A stretch of 64,000 nucleotides of DNA from Erwinia persicina NBRC 102418 (GTDB lineage Bacteria; Pseudomonadota; Gammaproteobacteria; Enterobacterales; Enterobacteriaceae). Below the pieces are notes generated by a model. The model had not been told where the DNA came from. It saw nothing but the letters and a program-made list of their open reading frames with translations, and ran no database searches. The DNA lies in NCBI RefSeq assembly GCF_001571305.1, contig NZ_BCTN01000004.1:186001-250000 (forward strand), given 5' to 3'. Made by a program: the position numbers and the translations under genes. Below are positions 1 to 9,354 of the stretch, one piece after another. Numbering within the stretch: position 1 is the stretch's first letter; every line of letters starts with the position of its first letter.

Positions 1-1755
1 ACCGTTAAGGCGCATGTTGCGCTCGGCCCACTCCAGATAGGTACGTGACATATCAATAGTGGTGGTACTGCGCGCGCCACCGAGACCAGCATGCACGCTG
101 GCGCTGCCGGTATAAGCAAACAGGTTCAGGAAATCTTTTCCACGGCTCATCTGCCCGAGCATCTTACGGGCAACACGGTGATCGAGGAACAGGCCGGTAT
201 CAAGATAGTCCGTCAGATTAACCCATAACTTAGCGTTAAACTCGCTCACCTCGAAGAAATCGCCCTTTTCGCCCAGTTTTTGATACTGGCTTTTCCCTTT
301 CTGCTTTTCGCGGGTCTTCAGTACCAGGCGATTGGCGGGCAGTTCCAGCACGCTCAGGGTCGCGGCAATGACATCAAACAGGCGTTGACGGGCTTTTGCC
401 GGTTCAATGGTTTTCGGTGCCGCATACTCCTGTACGACCACCCAGTCACCGTAACGATCTACCGCCACGTTATAATCCGGGAGGTCGGCATCATACACGC
501 GGTAACACTCGATACCCTCCTGACGCGCCCACTTATCCAGCTTCTTACAATTTTTACGCAGGCGGTTAGCGTAATCCTCTGCCAGCTGGCCGGCCGCCGC
601 CCCACCTGGGTTCTCTGCCAGCTGATAGTTTTTCTGTACACAATCGAGTGGACCGTTTTTCGCTTTAAACTGGCGATCGGCACGCAGCTGCAGACAGCTC
701 AGCAACTCGGGTGAAGCACTGAACAGTGACAGGTTCCAGCCACCGAAGTGCGTTTTCATAATACGCCCCAGCTGGCTGTGCAGCGCAATCAGGGCGGGTT
801 CACTGTCCAGTCGTTCCCCATAGGGTGGGTTACTCAGCACGGTACCCGTCTCACCCTGCGGCAGAGGATTGGTCAGCTTCAGCACATCCTGGGCAGTCAG
901 CGTAATCAGATCGGTCAGTCCGGCGTTGCGGACGTTGGCACGTGCACGCTCGATGACGCGTGAATCATTATCATACCCGTAGAAACGTGAGGTAGTTTCA
1001 GACACCCCCTTTGCCGCACGTTCGTGCGCTTCGCGGGTAATATCGCTCCACAGCGGCTGATTAAAGCGACTCCAGCCGGTAAAGCCCCAGTGTTTGCGCT
1101 GCAAACCCGGCGCACGATCGCTGGCGATCATCGCAGCTTCAATCAGTAACGTCCCGGACCCACACATCGGGTCGACCAGCGGCGTGCCTGCCTGCCAGCC
1201 GGAACGCTGCACGATAGCCGCAGCCAGATTCTCTTTGAGGGGTGCCTGTCCGGTCTGCTGACGATAGCCGCGCTGATGCAGGCCATCGCCGCTGAGATCC
1301 AGGGCAATGCTGGCGGTATCTTTATTCAGCCAGACATTGACGCGGATATCGGCCTGTTCACGATCGACATTCGGGCGTGGCAGGTTTTTACGGGTAAAGC
1401 TGTCGACGATAGCATCCTTCACTTTCAGCGCGCCGTACTGGCTGTTTCGGATCACTTCATTCAGGCCGCTGAAATGCACCACAAACGTTTGATCACTGCC
1501 AAACATCGCAGGCCAGTCAATCGCCTGCACCCCAAGATAGAGGTCGAGGTCGCTGTAGACGCCGCATTCCGTTAACGGCAGCAGAATACGTGAAGCCAGA
1601 CGGCTCCACATCAGACTCTGGTACATCAGACGATCGTCACCCTGGTAATGTACGCCGCCCTGGACCACCTGGCAGCCTTGCGCTCCCAGGGCTTCCAGTT
1701 CACTTTTTAACAGCTCTTCGAGCCCACGCGCCGTACTGGCAAACAGAGAATTCAT
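1..1755 (-). CDS. rlmL: 23S rRNA (guanine-N2/N7) methyltransferase RlmKL, C-terminus beyond window
   Basis: Bifunctional enzyme that in E. coli makes m2G2445 (RlmL half) and m7G2069 (RlmK half) in 23S rRNA during 50S assembly. The reading frame is open from the ATG at 1755 to the left edge: 585 codons of about 702 in the family. The N-terminal part is the THUMP region. A Rossmann methyltransferase core follows, with a [13 protein letters not shown]-type SAM motif and an NPPYGERL motif IV. The start of the second methyltransferase is visible near the edge ([15 protein letters not shown]). The gene diverges from ycbX. The missing C-terminus is only a window effect; nothing suggests a broken gene. 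Confidence 0.96.
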   Translation of the reverse strand, partial: MNSLFASTARGLEELLKSELEALGAQGCQVVQGGVHYQGDDRLMYQSLMWSRLASRILLPLTECGVYSDLDLYLGVQAIDWPAMFGSDQTFVVHFSGLNEVIRNSQYGALKVKDAIVDSFTRKNLPRPNVDREQADIRVNVWLNKDTASIALDLSGDGLHQRGYRQQTGQAPLKENLAAAIVQRSGWQAGTPLVDPMCGSGTLLIEAAMIASDRAPGLQRKHWGFTGWSRFNQPLWSDITREAHERAAKGVSETTSRFYGYDNDSRVIERARANVRNAGLTDLITLTAQDVLKLTNPLPQGETGTVLSNPPYGERLDSEPALIALHSQLGRIMKTHFGGWNLSLFSASPELLSCLQLRADRQFKAKNGPLDCVQKNYQLAENPGGAAAGQLAEDYANRLRKNCKKLDKWARQEGIECYRVYDADLPDYNVAVDRYGDWVVVQEYAAPKTIEPAKARQRLFDVIAATLSVLELPANRLVLKTREKQKGKSQYQKLGEKGDFFEVSEFNAKLWVNLTDYLDTGLFLDHRVARKMLGQMSRGKDFLNLFAYTGSASVHAGLGGARSTTTIDMSRTYLEWAERNMRLNG

Positions 1756-1789
1756 AGCGTCACTTATCGTCATCAGAAAATTGCTGCGC

Positions 1790-1817
1790 ATTATAGCTAA
1801 TCATGGCGGCATGTCAT
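1790..1817 (-). promoter_or_regulatory. candidate rlmL promoter
   Basis: On the minus strand a perfect -10 hexamer TATAAT (1790-1795) lies 16 nt downstream of ATGACA (1812-1817), a five-of-six match to TTGACA. It sits 35 nt before the rlmL ATG in the rlmL/ycbX divergent gap. Sigma-70 assignment is by eye. Confidence 0.5.
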
Positions 1818-1889
1818 AAAGTTAGCGCTTATTCCTGCAAAAACCCTGTAAAGAGCCGGGTGAGCGGCACGGTGCAATGGAGAATCACC

Positions 1890-2999
1890 ATGATTAACCT
1901 GTCTCGTTTATTTGTTCATCCTGTGAAATCCATGCGCGGGATGCAGGTTTCCCACGCGCAGGCACTGATCAGCGGTCTGGCATTCGACCGTATCTTTATG
2001 CTGACCGAACCTGATGGCACCTTTATCACCGCCAGACAGTATCCGGAAATGGTGCTGTTCACCCCGGCGCTGATCGTTGATGGACTGCACCTCACCGCCC
2101 CTGACGGCAGCAGCGCAACCGTCCGCTTTGCGGATTTTCAGGAAACCCCTGCCCCCACCGAAGTCTGGGGAAACCAATTTACGGCGCAAATTGCGCCGGA
2201 AAATATTAACCAGTGGCTGAGTGGCTTTTTTCCGCGTCAGGTACAGCTGCGCTGGGTGGGAGCAGAGATGACCCGCCGGGTGAAACACTTCGCGCAGGTG
2301 CCGCTGGGGTTTGCTGATGGTTATCCTTTTCTGCTGATCAATGAAGCCTCACTGCATGACCTGCAACAGCGCTGTCCTGCCGGCGTGCGTATGGAACAGT
2401 TTCGCCCTAATCTGGTCGTCAGTGGTGCCAGTGCCTGGGCAGAGGACAGTTGGTCATCTCTGCGTATCGGTGAGATTATTTTCGATGTGCCCAAACCCTG
2501 TAGCCGCTGCGTCTTCACCACGGTCAGCCCCCAGCACGGACGTAAGCATCCCGCTGGGGAACCGCTCAATACCTTACAACGCTTTCGCAGCGCACTGGAT
2601 GGCAGCGGTGATATCGACTTTGGCCTTAACCTGGTGGCGCGCAGCAGCGGTATTGTCCGGGCGGGTGATGAAGTTGAGATACTGACCACCCATACGCCAC
2701 GCGCTTACGGTGCCGGGCAGGTGACAGAGACGCTGGAGGTCAACCAGACGGCGGCCCGCACTCTGGACATTTGCTGGCAGGGGCAACATTTTAGCGGCAA
2801 CAATCAGCAGGTGTTGCTGGAACAGCTGGAACTACAGGGCATTAAAATCCCTTACTCCTGTCGCTCAGGCATCTGTGGAAGTTGCAAAGTCAGTCGGGTC
2901 AGCGGGGAAGTCACTGCGCTGAAAAAAGGCGCAATACGTGAGGATGGTACGCTACTGAGCTGTAGCTGTATTCCGGCGGGCGATCTCGTGCTGCGTTAA
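1890..2999 (+). CDS. ycbX: MOSC and 2Fe-2S domain protein YcbX
   Basis: Molybdenum-cofactor-binding protein that, in E. coli, takes part in detoxifying N-hydroxylated base analogues such as 6-hydroxylaminopurine. The order is an N-terminal MOSC beta-barrel ([14 protein letters not shown]), the MOSC core with the Cys-containing [11 protein letters not shown] stretch, and a C-terminal plant-type ferredoxin domain with clustered cysteines ([12 protein letters not shown], then LLSCSC). The start at 1890 is chosen over an in-frame ATG at 1803. It has a purine-rich ribosome site just upstream and gives 369 residues, the E. coli length as I recall it. It converges with zapC. Confidence 0.95.
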   Translation: MINLSRLFVHPVKSMRGMQVSHAQALISGLAFDRIFMLTEPDGTFITARQYPEMVLFTPALIVDGLHLTAPDGSSATVRFADFQETPAPTEVWGNQFTAQIAPENINQWLSGFFPRQVQLRWVGAEMTRRVKHFAQVPLGFADGYPFLLINEASLHDLQQRCPAGVRMEQFRPNLVVSGASAWAEDSWSSLRIGEIIFDVPKPCSRCVFTTVSPQHGRKHPAGEPLNTLQRFRSALDGSGDIDFGLNLVARSSGIVRAGDEVEILTTHTPRAYGAGQVTETLEVNQTAARTLDICWQGQHFSGNNQQVLLEQLELQGIKIPYSCRSGICGSCKVSRVSGEVTALKKGAIREDGTLLSCSCIPAGDLVLR

Positions 3000-3005
3000 T
3001 GCTGA

Positions 3006-3026
3006 GCGCGGTAGCTTATACCGCGC
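3006..3026. terminator. hairpin between convergent ycbX and zapC
   Basis: Perfect 8-bp inverted repeat GCGCGGTA / TACCGCGC with a 5-nt loop. It overlaps the end of zapC and lies just after ycbX. There is no clear T-run on either strand, so a termination role is only likely from its position. Confidence 0.4.
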
Positions 3027-3561
3027 GGGCAAAACGGATCCCGTCAGCGCTGGCCTGAGGCAACAGGCGGTCATGCATAATTTTAATTGCATCGCCGAGC
3101 ACCATCCCCCGACCCGCCACATTCAGCTGCGGCTGGGCCAGCAGGCACAGCGCGGCGCTGTCGCCTGACTCCACCACCAGCAGCGTCGCCGTTTCACCGG
3201 TCTCAGACACTTTGACATTCACCAGCTCACCGTCTCCCGGACGCCAGTTTCCCTGGATATAGCTGTCAAAGTGCCAGCTTTTGGGCATCAAAGGCTTGAG
3301 GAAGCGCGTAGCCACCAGCGCATTCAGCACCAGTTCAGCACGCTGATCGGTATTCAGAGGCGCATCACGGCAACGCTCGTCAAAGGTAAAAAACAGTGCG
3401 GCATCATCGACACAAAAACCGGAAACATCAAAGGCGTCAGGCGTTAACATTTTGCGCGGAAAGCGGGAACGGAACAACATACCATCAGCCAGGTCAAGCA
3501 TCATCCGGTCGTGTTCTGCGTCGAAGAACCAACGCCAGTTATCGTCTGGTTTTATCCTCAT
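3016..3561 (-). CDS. zapC: cell division protein ZapC
   Basis: Cytoplasmic FtsZ-associated protein that promotes lateral bundling of FtsZ protofilaments at the division septum. The protein opens [19 protein letters not shown] and continues with the family-typical [22 protein letters not shown] block; it has 181 residues, about the E. coli length. The start at 3561 is preferred to an in-frame codon at 3591 because the conserved N-terminus begins there. It lies downstream of pyrD on the same strand, with a terminator-like hairpin between them, so it may have its own promoter. No signal peptide or membrane segment is seen. Confidence 0.95.
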   Translation of the reverse strand: MRIKPDDNWRWFFDAEHDRMMLDLADGMLFRSRFPRKMLTPDAFDVSGFCVDDAALFFTFDERCRDAPLNTDQRAELVLNALVATRFLKPLMPKSWHFDSYIQGNWRPGDGELVNVKVSETGETATLLVVESGDSAALCLLAQPQLNVAGRGMVLGDAIKIMHDRLLPQASADGIRFARAV

Positions 3562-3697
3562 CATGGTTCCTGTATTAATACTGAGTAACAAGTAACCGGA
3601 GATTAATTAATTTTTCCGGTAATCAGAGGGTAACTCTACGCGCTCAGCATCCTCTGTAAATTTTGAATATTGTATGAACAGCACAAAATATAAACGA

Positions 3698-3724
3698 GCC
3701 GGAGGCGAAAATAAAGCCCCCGGC
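3698..3724 (-). terminator. probable pyrD terminator
   Basis: Minus-strand stem GCCGGGGGC / GCCTCCGGC with one mismatch and a 9-nt loop, followed by a T-rich stretch (TCGTTTATATTTT). It lies 21 nt after the pyrD stop. Confidence 0.6.
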
Positions 3725-3744
3725 ATATTTAACTCAGATTTTAC

Positions 3745-4755
3745 CTAGAGATAAGTCACAATTTCTTTTATCAGCGGTGGGCCTTTATAAATAAATCCGG
3801 AATATATTTGCACCAGCGATGCCCCGGCCGTCATTTTTTCACGCGCGGAAACCAGTGAATCAATGCCCCCTACGCCAATAATCGGCATGCGACCCTGTAA
3901 TTCCTGAGCCAGACGGCGGATGATTTCCGTACTGCGAAGCTGGACAGGGCGTCCGCTTAATCCCCCCGCTTCATCCGCATGTGCTAATCCTTTTATCAGA
4001 TCGCGATCCAGCGTGGTATTGGTTGCAATCACCCCGTCTATATTATGGCGCACTAAACTGTCAGCCACCTGGATCAATTCTTCTTCCGAAAGATCGGGCG
4101 CGATCTTCACCGCCACAGGGACATATTTATGATGGATCTGCTGAAGATCATTCTGCCGCTGTTTGACAGCAGACAGTAAATCATCCAGCGCTTCACCGTA
4201 CTGTAACGATCGAAGTCCTGGTGTGTTTGGCGAAGAAATATTGATGGCAATGTAACCGGCATAGGCATAAATCTTGTCCATGCAGGTTAAATAATCGTCT
4301 TTACCCTGTTCCACCGGGGTGTCTTTATTCTTGCCAATATTAATACCCAGGATACCGTCGAAGTGGGCTTTTTTGACATTCTCCACCAGGTTATCCACGC
4401 CAAGATTATTGAAGCCCATGCGGTTGATGATGCCTTCCGCCGCCACGATGCGGAACATCCGTGGCTTCTCATTCCCGGGCTGTGGGCGCGGGGTGACCGT
4501 GCCGATTTCAATGGAACCAAACCCCATCGCGCCGAATGCATCAATGCACTCGCCGTTTTTATCGAGGCCGGCGGCCAGACCAAGCGGATTCTTAAACGTC
4601 AGCCCCATGCAGGTTACCGGTTTAAAAGGCAGGGACTGACGGATCAGGCCGATCAGCGGGGTGCCGGAGAGGCGCTTCAACTGCTGCAAAGTCAGGTCAT
4701 GCGCACGCTCAGGATCGAGCTGAAACAGCGCCTTACGAACGAAAGGGTAATACAT
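3745..4755 (-). CDS. pyrD: dihydroorotate dehydrogenase (quinone), class 2
   Basis: Oxidises dihydroorotate to orotate in pyrimidine synthesis and passes electrons to the quinone pool as a peripheral inner-membrane flavoprotein. The N-terminal helical segment ([20 protein letters not shown]) is the membrane/quinone extension of class 2 enzymes. The FMN-binding barrel carries the [11 protein letters not shown] loop with the catalytic serine and an IIGVGGI phosphate-binding segment. The start at 4755 matches the E. coli MYYPF start and gives 336 residues; an ATG two codons upstream is in frame but less likely. A hairpin leader upstream suggests pyrimidine-dependent translational control. Confidence 0.97.
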   Translation of the reverse strand: MYYPFVRKALFQLDPERAHDLTLQQLKRLSGTPLIGLIRQSLPFKPVTCMGLTFKNPLGLAAGLDKNGECIDAFGAMGFGSIEIGTVTPRPQPGNEKPRMFRIVAAEGIINRMGFNNLGVDNLVENVKKAHFDGILGINIGKNKDTPVEQGKDDYLTCMDKIYAYAGYIAINISSPNTPGLRSLQYGEALDDLLSAVKQRQNDLQQIHHKYVPVAVKIAPDLSEEELIQVADSLVRHNIDGVIATNTTLDRDLIKGLAHADEAGGLSGRPVQLRSTEIIRRLAQELQGRMPIIGVGGIDSLVSAREKMTAGASLVQIYSGFIYKGPPLIKEIVTYL

Positions 4756-4770
4756 GGTCACTCCTGAGGT

Positions 4771-4798
4771 CCCGATGGAAAATCGGGGTCGTATTATC
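4771..4798 (-). promoter_or_regulatory. pyrD promoter -10 and leader hairpin
   Basis: On the minus strand a -10-like GATAAT (4793-4798) is followed after a few bases by GACCCC, then a 6-bp stem CCCGAT / ATCGGG (4771-4776 with 4782-4787), then AGGAG and the pyrD ATG. E. coli pyrD is known to switch its start nucleotide with CTP/GTP level so that longer, C-started transcripts form a hairpin that masks the ribosome site. The same arrangement is visible here; that it works the same way is inference. Confidence 0.6.
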
Positions 4799-4977
4799 CC
4801 GGTTTCCTCGGTTAAAGGGAAATGACCTGGCGCAAAAGCACGCCCGAATGTCCATTTTTTTCTCTCTGTCGGGGTCCAGCCCCAGCGTTATGTGCAAAAC
4901 GGCAAAAATATGCCGGATAAATCATTTAAGCGTCCAAACGGGCTCTGTCAGGATAAGTCATCTGTTCTTGAAATCTG

Positions 4978-4989
4978 GTTATTAATAAC
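4978..4989. promoter_or_regulatory. perfect palindrome upstream of ssuE
   Basis: GTTATTAATAAC is a perfect 12-bp palindrome ending 21 nt before the ssuE ATG, with the ribosome site AAGGAG between. In E. coli the ssu operon is activated by the LysR-type regulators Cbl and CysB under sulfate limitation. This AT-rich dyad could be part of such a site or a promoter element. I cannot assign the binding protein. Confidence 0.35.
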
Positions 4990-5010
4990 TTTTGGTTATA
5001 AGGAGAAGTT

Positions 5011-5562
5011 ATGCGCGTTATTACTCTGGCGGGAAGCCCCCGTTTTCCTTCCCGCTCCACCGCGCTGCTGACAATCTGCCAGCACGCGCTGGAAAAACGA
5101 GGTGTCGAAGTTATCCCGTGGAACCTGCATAACTTCAATCCTGAAGATCTGCTGTACGCCCGCTTCGACTCCCCTGCCCTGCTGGCATTAAAAGAGGATC
5201 TCGACACCGCTGACGGCCTGATCGTCGCCACACCGGTATATAAAGCGTCTTTTGCCGGCGCGTTGAAAACGTTGCTGGATCTGCTGCCCGAGCGTGCCCT
5301 GGAACATAAAGTGGTGTTACCACTGGCAACCGGCGGCACCGTCGCTCATCTGCTGGCCGTCGATTACGCGCTTAAACCGGTACTGAACGCGCTGAAAGCG
5401 CAGGAAGTGCTGCACGGTGTGTTTGCTGACGACACGCAGATCAGTCACTACGACCGGACGCCCGAGCTGTCGCCGATACTCGCCGAACGGCTGGCAGAGT
5501 CGCTCGATACTTTCTGGCATGCCCTGGCGCGCCGGCATCAACCGCTGGCCACCGCCGTCTGA
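5011..5562 (+). CDS. ssuE: NADPH-dependent FMN reductase SsuE
   Basis: Supplies reduced FMN to the SsuD monooxygenase for release of sulfite from alkanesulfonates. It is a flavodoxin-like fold with the [12 protein letters not shown] phosphate-binding loop at residues 6-17, an [21 protein letters not shown] flavin-contact segment and [23 protein letters not shown]. The protein has 183 residues, slightly shorter at the C-terminus than E. coli SsuE (about 191). A strong AAGGAG ribosome site precedes the ATG. It is the first gene of the ssuEADCB operon and cytoplasmic. Confidence 0.95.
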   Translation: MRVITLAGSPRFPSRSTALLTICQHALEKRGVEVIPWNLHNFNPEDLLYARFDSPALLALKEDLDTADGLIVATPVYKASFAGALKTLLDLLPERALEHKVVLPLATGGTVAHLLAVDYALKPVLNALKAQEVLHGVFADDTQISHYDRTPELSPILAERLAESLDTFWHALARRHQPLATAV

Positions 5563-5576
5563 ACTGAGGAATTGCG

Positions 5577-6536
5577 ATGACACTGTGTTCCCGCTTCATC
5601 ACCACGCTATTCATCGCAGGTCTGCTGGCCGTTCAGGCGATGGCGGCAGCCTCCCCTGATGCCCCCGCACAGATACGGATTGGCTATCAGAAAGGCTCCG
5701 TCAGTATGGTGCTGGCCAAATCACATCAGCTACTGGAGAAGCGCTTTCCTCACACCACGATTAAATGGGTGGAGTTCCCCGCCGGGCCCCAGATGCTGGA
5801 GGCGTTGAACGTCAACAGTATTGATTTAGGCAGCACCGGCGATATTCCACCGATTTTCGCCCAGGCCGCCGGCGCTGACCTGCTGTATGTCGGTTCGGAA
5901 CCCCCCAAGCCAAAAGCGGAGGTGATTCTGGTACGCGAAGAGAGTCCGCTGAAAACGGTGGCCGATCTCAAAGGTCATAAGGTGGCCTTTCAGAAGGGGT
6001 CCAGCTCCCACAACCTGCTGTTACGCGCGCTGAAAGAAGCGGGTCTGAGCTTCAACGATATTCAGCCTGCATTTCTGACGCCAGCGGATGCCCGTGCTGC
6101 CTTCCAGCAGGGCGATGTTGATGCCTGGGCAATCTGGGACCCGTATTACTCTGCGGCCCTTCAGCAGGGCGGCGTTCGTGTGCTGAAGAATGGCGACACG
6201 CTCAACCTGACCGGTTCCTTCTATCTGGCAACCCGGCCCTTCACCGAGAAAAACGGCGCGTTCCTGCAGCAGGTGCTGGATACCTTCAGCCAGGCCGATG
6301 CCCTGACCCGCAGCCAGCGTGAGCAGAGCGTCGACCTGCTGGCGCAGGCGATGGGGCTGCCAAAAGCGGTCATCTCAACCTATTTCGACCATCGCCCGCC
6401 GACCGCTATCACCCTGGTGAGCAATAAGACAGCACAGGCACAGCAGCAGACCGCCGATCTGTTTTACAGCAACCACCTGATGCCGGTGAAAGTCGATGTC
6501 TCCAGCCGCATCTGGCATGGCCCCTCCCCCCAATGA
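5577..6536 (+). CDS. ssuA: alkanesulfonate ABC transporter, periplasmic binding protein
   Basis: Captures aliphatic sulfonates in the periplasm for the SsuBC importer. The Sec signal peptide has a hydrophobic core (FITTLFIAGLLAV), and cleavage is likely after QAMA. The mature part opens with PAQIRIGYQKGSVSMVLAKS, typical of the SsuA/nitrate/taurine family, followed by the GSTGDIPPIFAQAAG ligand-site region. It has 319 residues, the family length. It starts 14 nt after ssuE, with a GAGGAA ribosome site, and is followed by ssuD. Confidence 0.95.
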   Translation: MTLCSRFITTLFIAGLLAVQAMAAASPDAPAQIRIGYQKGSVSMVLAKSHQLLEKRFPHTTIKWVEFPAGPQMLEALNVNSIDLGSTGDIPPIFAQAAGADLLYVGSEPPKPKAEVILVREESPLKTVADLKGHKVAFQKGSSSHNLLLRALKEAGLSFNDIQPAFLTPADARAAFQQGDVDAWAIWDPYYSAALQQGGVRVLKNGDTLNLTGSFYLATRPFTEKNGAFLQQVLDTFSQADALTRSQREQSVDLLAQAMGLPKAVISTYFDHRPPTAITLVSNKTAQAQQQTADLFYSNHLMPVKVDVSSRIWHGPSPQ

Positions 6537-6551
6537 ATGAGGAGTAACACA

Positions 6552-7697
6552 ATGAGTCTTTCCGTTTTCTGGTTTCTTCCCACTCACGGTGATGGGAAAT
6601 ATTTAGGGACTAATGAAGGTGCACGCCCGGTCGATTATGCCTATCTGCAACAAATCGCCCAGGCCGCCGACCATCTGGGGTTTGGCGGGGTACTGATCCC
6701 GACAGGTCGCTCCTGTGAAGATGCCTGGCTGGTGGCTGCATCGTTAATCCCGGTGACCCGGCGTCTGCGCTTCCTGGTGGCGCTGCGTCCCGGCGTCATC
6801 TCACCGACTCAGGCCGCCCGCCAGGCGGCAACGCTTGACCGCCTGTCTAACGGTCGTGCCCTGTTTAACCTGGTCACCGGGGGCGATGCGGAAGAGCTGG
6901 CCGGGGATGGCGTGTTTCTGGATCACCGCGAGCGTTACGCCGAGTCTGCCGAGTTTACCCGCGTCTGGCGACGCGTGCTGGAAGGCGAAACGGTGGACTA
7001 TGAAGGTAAACACATCCACGTCCGCGGCGCACGCCTGATGTTTAAACCCGTTCAGCAGCCACGCCCGCCGCTGTGGTTTGGCGGCTCGTCTGAAGTGGCG
7101 CAGGACCTGGCCGCCGAGCAGGTGGATGTCTATCTGACCTGGGGGGAACCACCAGCGCAGGTGAAAGAAAAGATTGCGCAGGTGCAGGCTAAAGCGGCCG
7201 CACAGGGACGTAAAGTCCGCTTTGGTATTCGCCTGCATGTGATCGTGCGCGAAACCAATGAAGAAGCCTGGCAGGCCGCCGACCGTCTGATTTCCCACCT
7301 GGACGATGCCACCATCGCGAAAGCACAGGCTGCGCTGGCGAAAACAGACTCTGTGGGTCAGCAGCGCATGGCCGCGCTGCACGGCGGTAAACGCGACCAG
7401 CTGGAGATCAGCCCGAATCTTTGGGCCGGCGTCGGTCTGGTGCGTGGGGGGGCTGGTACGGCACTGGTGGGTGATGGCCCTACGGTGGCTGCGCGAATGC
7501 AGGAGTATGCCGATCTGGGGATCGAGACTTTTATTCTGTCCGGCTATCCGCATCTGGAAGAAGCCTGGCGCGTGGGCGAATTACTCTTCCCGCACCTGGA
7601 TCTGGCTATCCCCGAGATACCACAGCCCCAGGCCGTTCAGGCCCACGGTGAACAGGTCGCCCACGATTTTGCCCCCCAAAAAGTTTCGCAGAGTTAG
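6552..7697 (+). CDS. ssuD: FMNH2-dependent alkanesulfonate monooxygenase SsuD
   Basis: Flavin-dependent two-component monooxygenase that cleaves C1-substituted alkanesulfonates to an aldehyde and sulfite, using FMNH2 from SsuE. It is a luciferase-like TIM barrel. The N-terminus [19 protein letters not shown] and the segments [19 protein letters not shown] and [15 protein letters not shown] are family hallmarks. The start at 6552 gives 381 residues, as in E. coli; an in-frame ATG five codons earlier lies next to the ssuA stop and lacks a good ribosome site. GAGGAG stands about 10 nt before the chosen ATG. It is cytoplasmic. Confidence 0.96.
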   Translation: MSLSVFWFLPTHGDGKYLGTNEGARPVDYAYLQQIAQAADHLGFGGVLIPTGRSCEDAWLVAASLIPVTRRLRFLVALRPGVISPTQAARQAATLDRLSNGRALFNLVTGGDAEELAGDGVFLDHRERYAESAEFTRVWRRVLEGETVDYEGKHIHVRGARLMFKPVQQPRPPLWFGGSSEVAQDLAAEQVDVYLTWGEPPAQVKEKIAQVQAKAAAQGRKVRFGIRLHVIVRETNEEAWQAADRLISHLDDATIAKAQAALAKTDSVGQQRMAALHGGKRDQLEISPNLWAGVGLVRGGAGTALVGDGPTVAARMQEYADLGIETFILSGYPHLEEAWRVGELLFPHLDLAIPEIPQPQAVQAHGEQVAHDFAPQKVSQS

Positions 7698-7706
7698 AGG
7701 TGAGCC

Positions 7707-8498
7707 ATGAGTAAAAGCCTGAATCGTATCGGTAATGGCCTGCTGCCGTGGGCGTTACCCGTTCTGCTGGTGGTCGTCTGGCAGTTAGCCTCACAGCTGG
7801 GCTGGCTTTCCACCCGGATCCTGCCGTCGCCGGAATCCGTTATTATCACCTTCTGGAGGCTGTCGGCCAGCGGTGAACTGTGGCAACACCTCGCCATCAG
7901 CAGTTGGCGCGCGGCAGTGGGGTTCAGCATAGGCGGTTCAATTGGCCTGTTACTCGGGTTAATTACCGGAATGTCAACGCTGGGCGAACGCCTGCTGGAT
8001 ACCTCGGTACAGATGCTCCGTAACGTGCCCCATCTGGCCCTGATCCCGCTGGTGATCCTGTGGTTTGGCATTGACGAGTCGGCCAAGATCTTCCTGGTGG
8101 CGCTGGGGACACTGTTTCCGATCTATCTCAATACCTATCACGGTATCCGTAATATCGATCGCGGGCTGGTGGAAATGGCGCGCAGCTATGGCCTGTCAGG
8201 CTGGAGCCTGTTTATTCAGGTGGTGCTGCCCGGTGCCCTGCCCTCCATTATGGTCGGCGTGCGCTTTGCGCTCGGTCTGATGTGGCTGACGCTGATCGTT
8301 GCTGAAACCATTTCGGCCAACTCCGGCATTGGTTACCTGGCGATGAATGCCCGTGAGTTTCTGCAAACGGATGTGGTGGTGGTGGCGATTATTCTCTATG
8401 CCCTGCTGGGCAAACTGGCTGACGTCAGCGCACTGCTGCTGGAACGCGTGTGGCTGCGCTGGCATCCGGCGTATCAATTAAAAGAGGAAAACGCATGA
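7707..8498 (+). CDS. ssuC: alkanesulfonate ABC transporter, permease
   Basis: Inner-membrane permease of the SsuABC importer. It has 263 residues with about six hydrophobic segments. The BPD-transport signature [26 protein letters not shown], in which the EAA-like loop contacts the SsuB ATPase, lies around residues 155-180. Its last codons overlap the ssuB start (ATGA), so the two are probably translationally coupled. An alternative, the taurine permease TauC, is unlikely given the ssuD neighbour. Confidence 0.95.
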   Translation: MSKSLNRIGNGLLPWALPVLLVVVWQLASQLGWLSTRILPSPESVIITFWRLSASGELWQHLAISSWRAAVGFSIGGSIGLLLGLITGMSTLGERLLDTSVQMLRNVPHLALIPLVILWFGIDESAKIFLVALGTLFPIYLNTYHGIRNIDRGLVEMARSYGLSGWSLFIQVVLPGALPSIMVGVRFALGLMWLTLIVAETISANSGIGYLAMNAREFLQTDVVVVAIILYALLGKLADVSALLLERVWLRWHPAYQLKEENA

Positions 8499-9283
8499 GC
8501 GAGTTCACCCCGTCTCCGGCGCGTCTTAATGCCGGTACGCCGCTGGCGATCAGCGGCGTCAGCAAACAGTATAACCAGCGCACGGTGCTGAATAATATTG
8601 ACCTGCATATTCCCTCCGGACAGTTTGTCGCCGTGGTCGGGCGCAGCGGCTGTGGCAAAAGCACCCTGCTGCGCCTGCTGGCCGGACTGGAGAAAGCCAG
8701 CAGCGGCGAGCTTCGGGCCGGTAGTGCCCCCCTGAGCGAGGCGCGGGAGGATATCCGGCTGATGTTCCAGGACGATCGCCTGCTGCCGTGGAAAAGCGTC
8801 ATCGATAACGTCGGGCTGGGCCTGAAAGGCAAAGCATGGAAAGATCGGGCGCTGGACGCGCTGAAGGCCGTTGGCCTGGCCGACCGCGCCGGGGAGTGGC
8901 CCGCTGCGCTGTCAGGCGGCCAGAAACAGCGGGTGGCGCTGGCTCGTGCACTGATCCACCGTCCTGGCCTGCTGCTGCTGGATGAGCCGCTTGGCGCACT
9001 GGATGCCTTAACCCGCATCGAAATGCAGGATCTGATTGAATCCCTCTGGCAGGCGCATCATTTTACCGTACTGCTGGTGACGCATGATGTCAGTGAAGCA
9101 GTGGCGATGGCCGATCGGGTACTGTTGATTGAGGAAGGGAATATCGGCCTGGATCTCTGCGTTGATCTGCCACGACCACGGCGTAAAGGATCGGTCAGGC
9201 TGGCTGAACTGGAAGCGGAAGTGCTGGATCGCGTGATGAAACGCCTGCCGGTGCAAAAAGAACGACAGTATGCGCATGGCTGA
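8495..9283 (+). CDS. ssuB: alkanesulfonate ABC transporter, ATPase
   Basis: Cytoplasmic ATPase that powers sulfonate import. Walker A is GRSGCGKS (residues 49-56). The signature is [15 protein letters not shown], Walker B is [12 protein letters not shown], and the switch histidine is in [11 protein letters not shown]. The start at 8495 overlaps the ssuC stop by 4 nt and gives 262 residues; an in-frame ATG inside ssuC at 8450 is rejected. It is the last gene of the ssu operon and is followed by a bidirectional terminator. Confidence 0.95.
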   Translation: MSEFTPSPARLNAGTPLAISGVSKQYNQRTVLNNIDLHIPSGQFVAVVGRSGCGKSTLLRLLAGLEKASSGELRAGSAPLSEAREDIRLMFQDDRLLPWKSVIDNVGLGLKGKAWKDRALDALKAVGLADRAGEWPAALSGGQKQRVALARALIHRPGLLLLDEPLGALDALTRIEMQDLIESLWQAHHFTVLLVTHDVSEAVAMADRVLLIEEGNIGLDLCVDLPRPRRKGSVRLAELEAEVLDRVMKRLPVQKERQYAHG

Positions 9284-9300
9284 CGGGGACCGACATCAAG

Positions 9301-9331
9301 AAAAATGGGCGAGATTATCGCCCATTTTTTT
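9301..9331. terminator. bidirectional terminator between ssuB and pepN
   Basis: AAAAATGGGCGA / TCGCCCATTTTTT stem with the 5-nt loop GATTA. The flanking A and T runs give a U-tract on both strands, which suits two convergent operons. Confidence 0.85.
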
Positions 9332-9354
9332 ATCTTATTGTCCGCCCGTCAGGG

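Noticed and set aside
1803-1889. 29-codon N-terminal extension of ycbX
   Set aside because: The extension is unlike the family and the internal ATG at 1890 gives the expected length with a better ribosome site.
6801-7553. 250-codon open frame on the minus strand
   Set aside because: Shadow of ssuD; no family resemblance.
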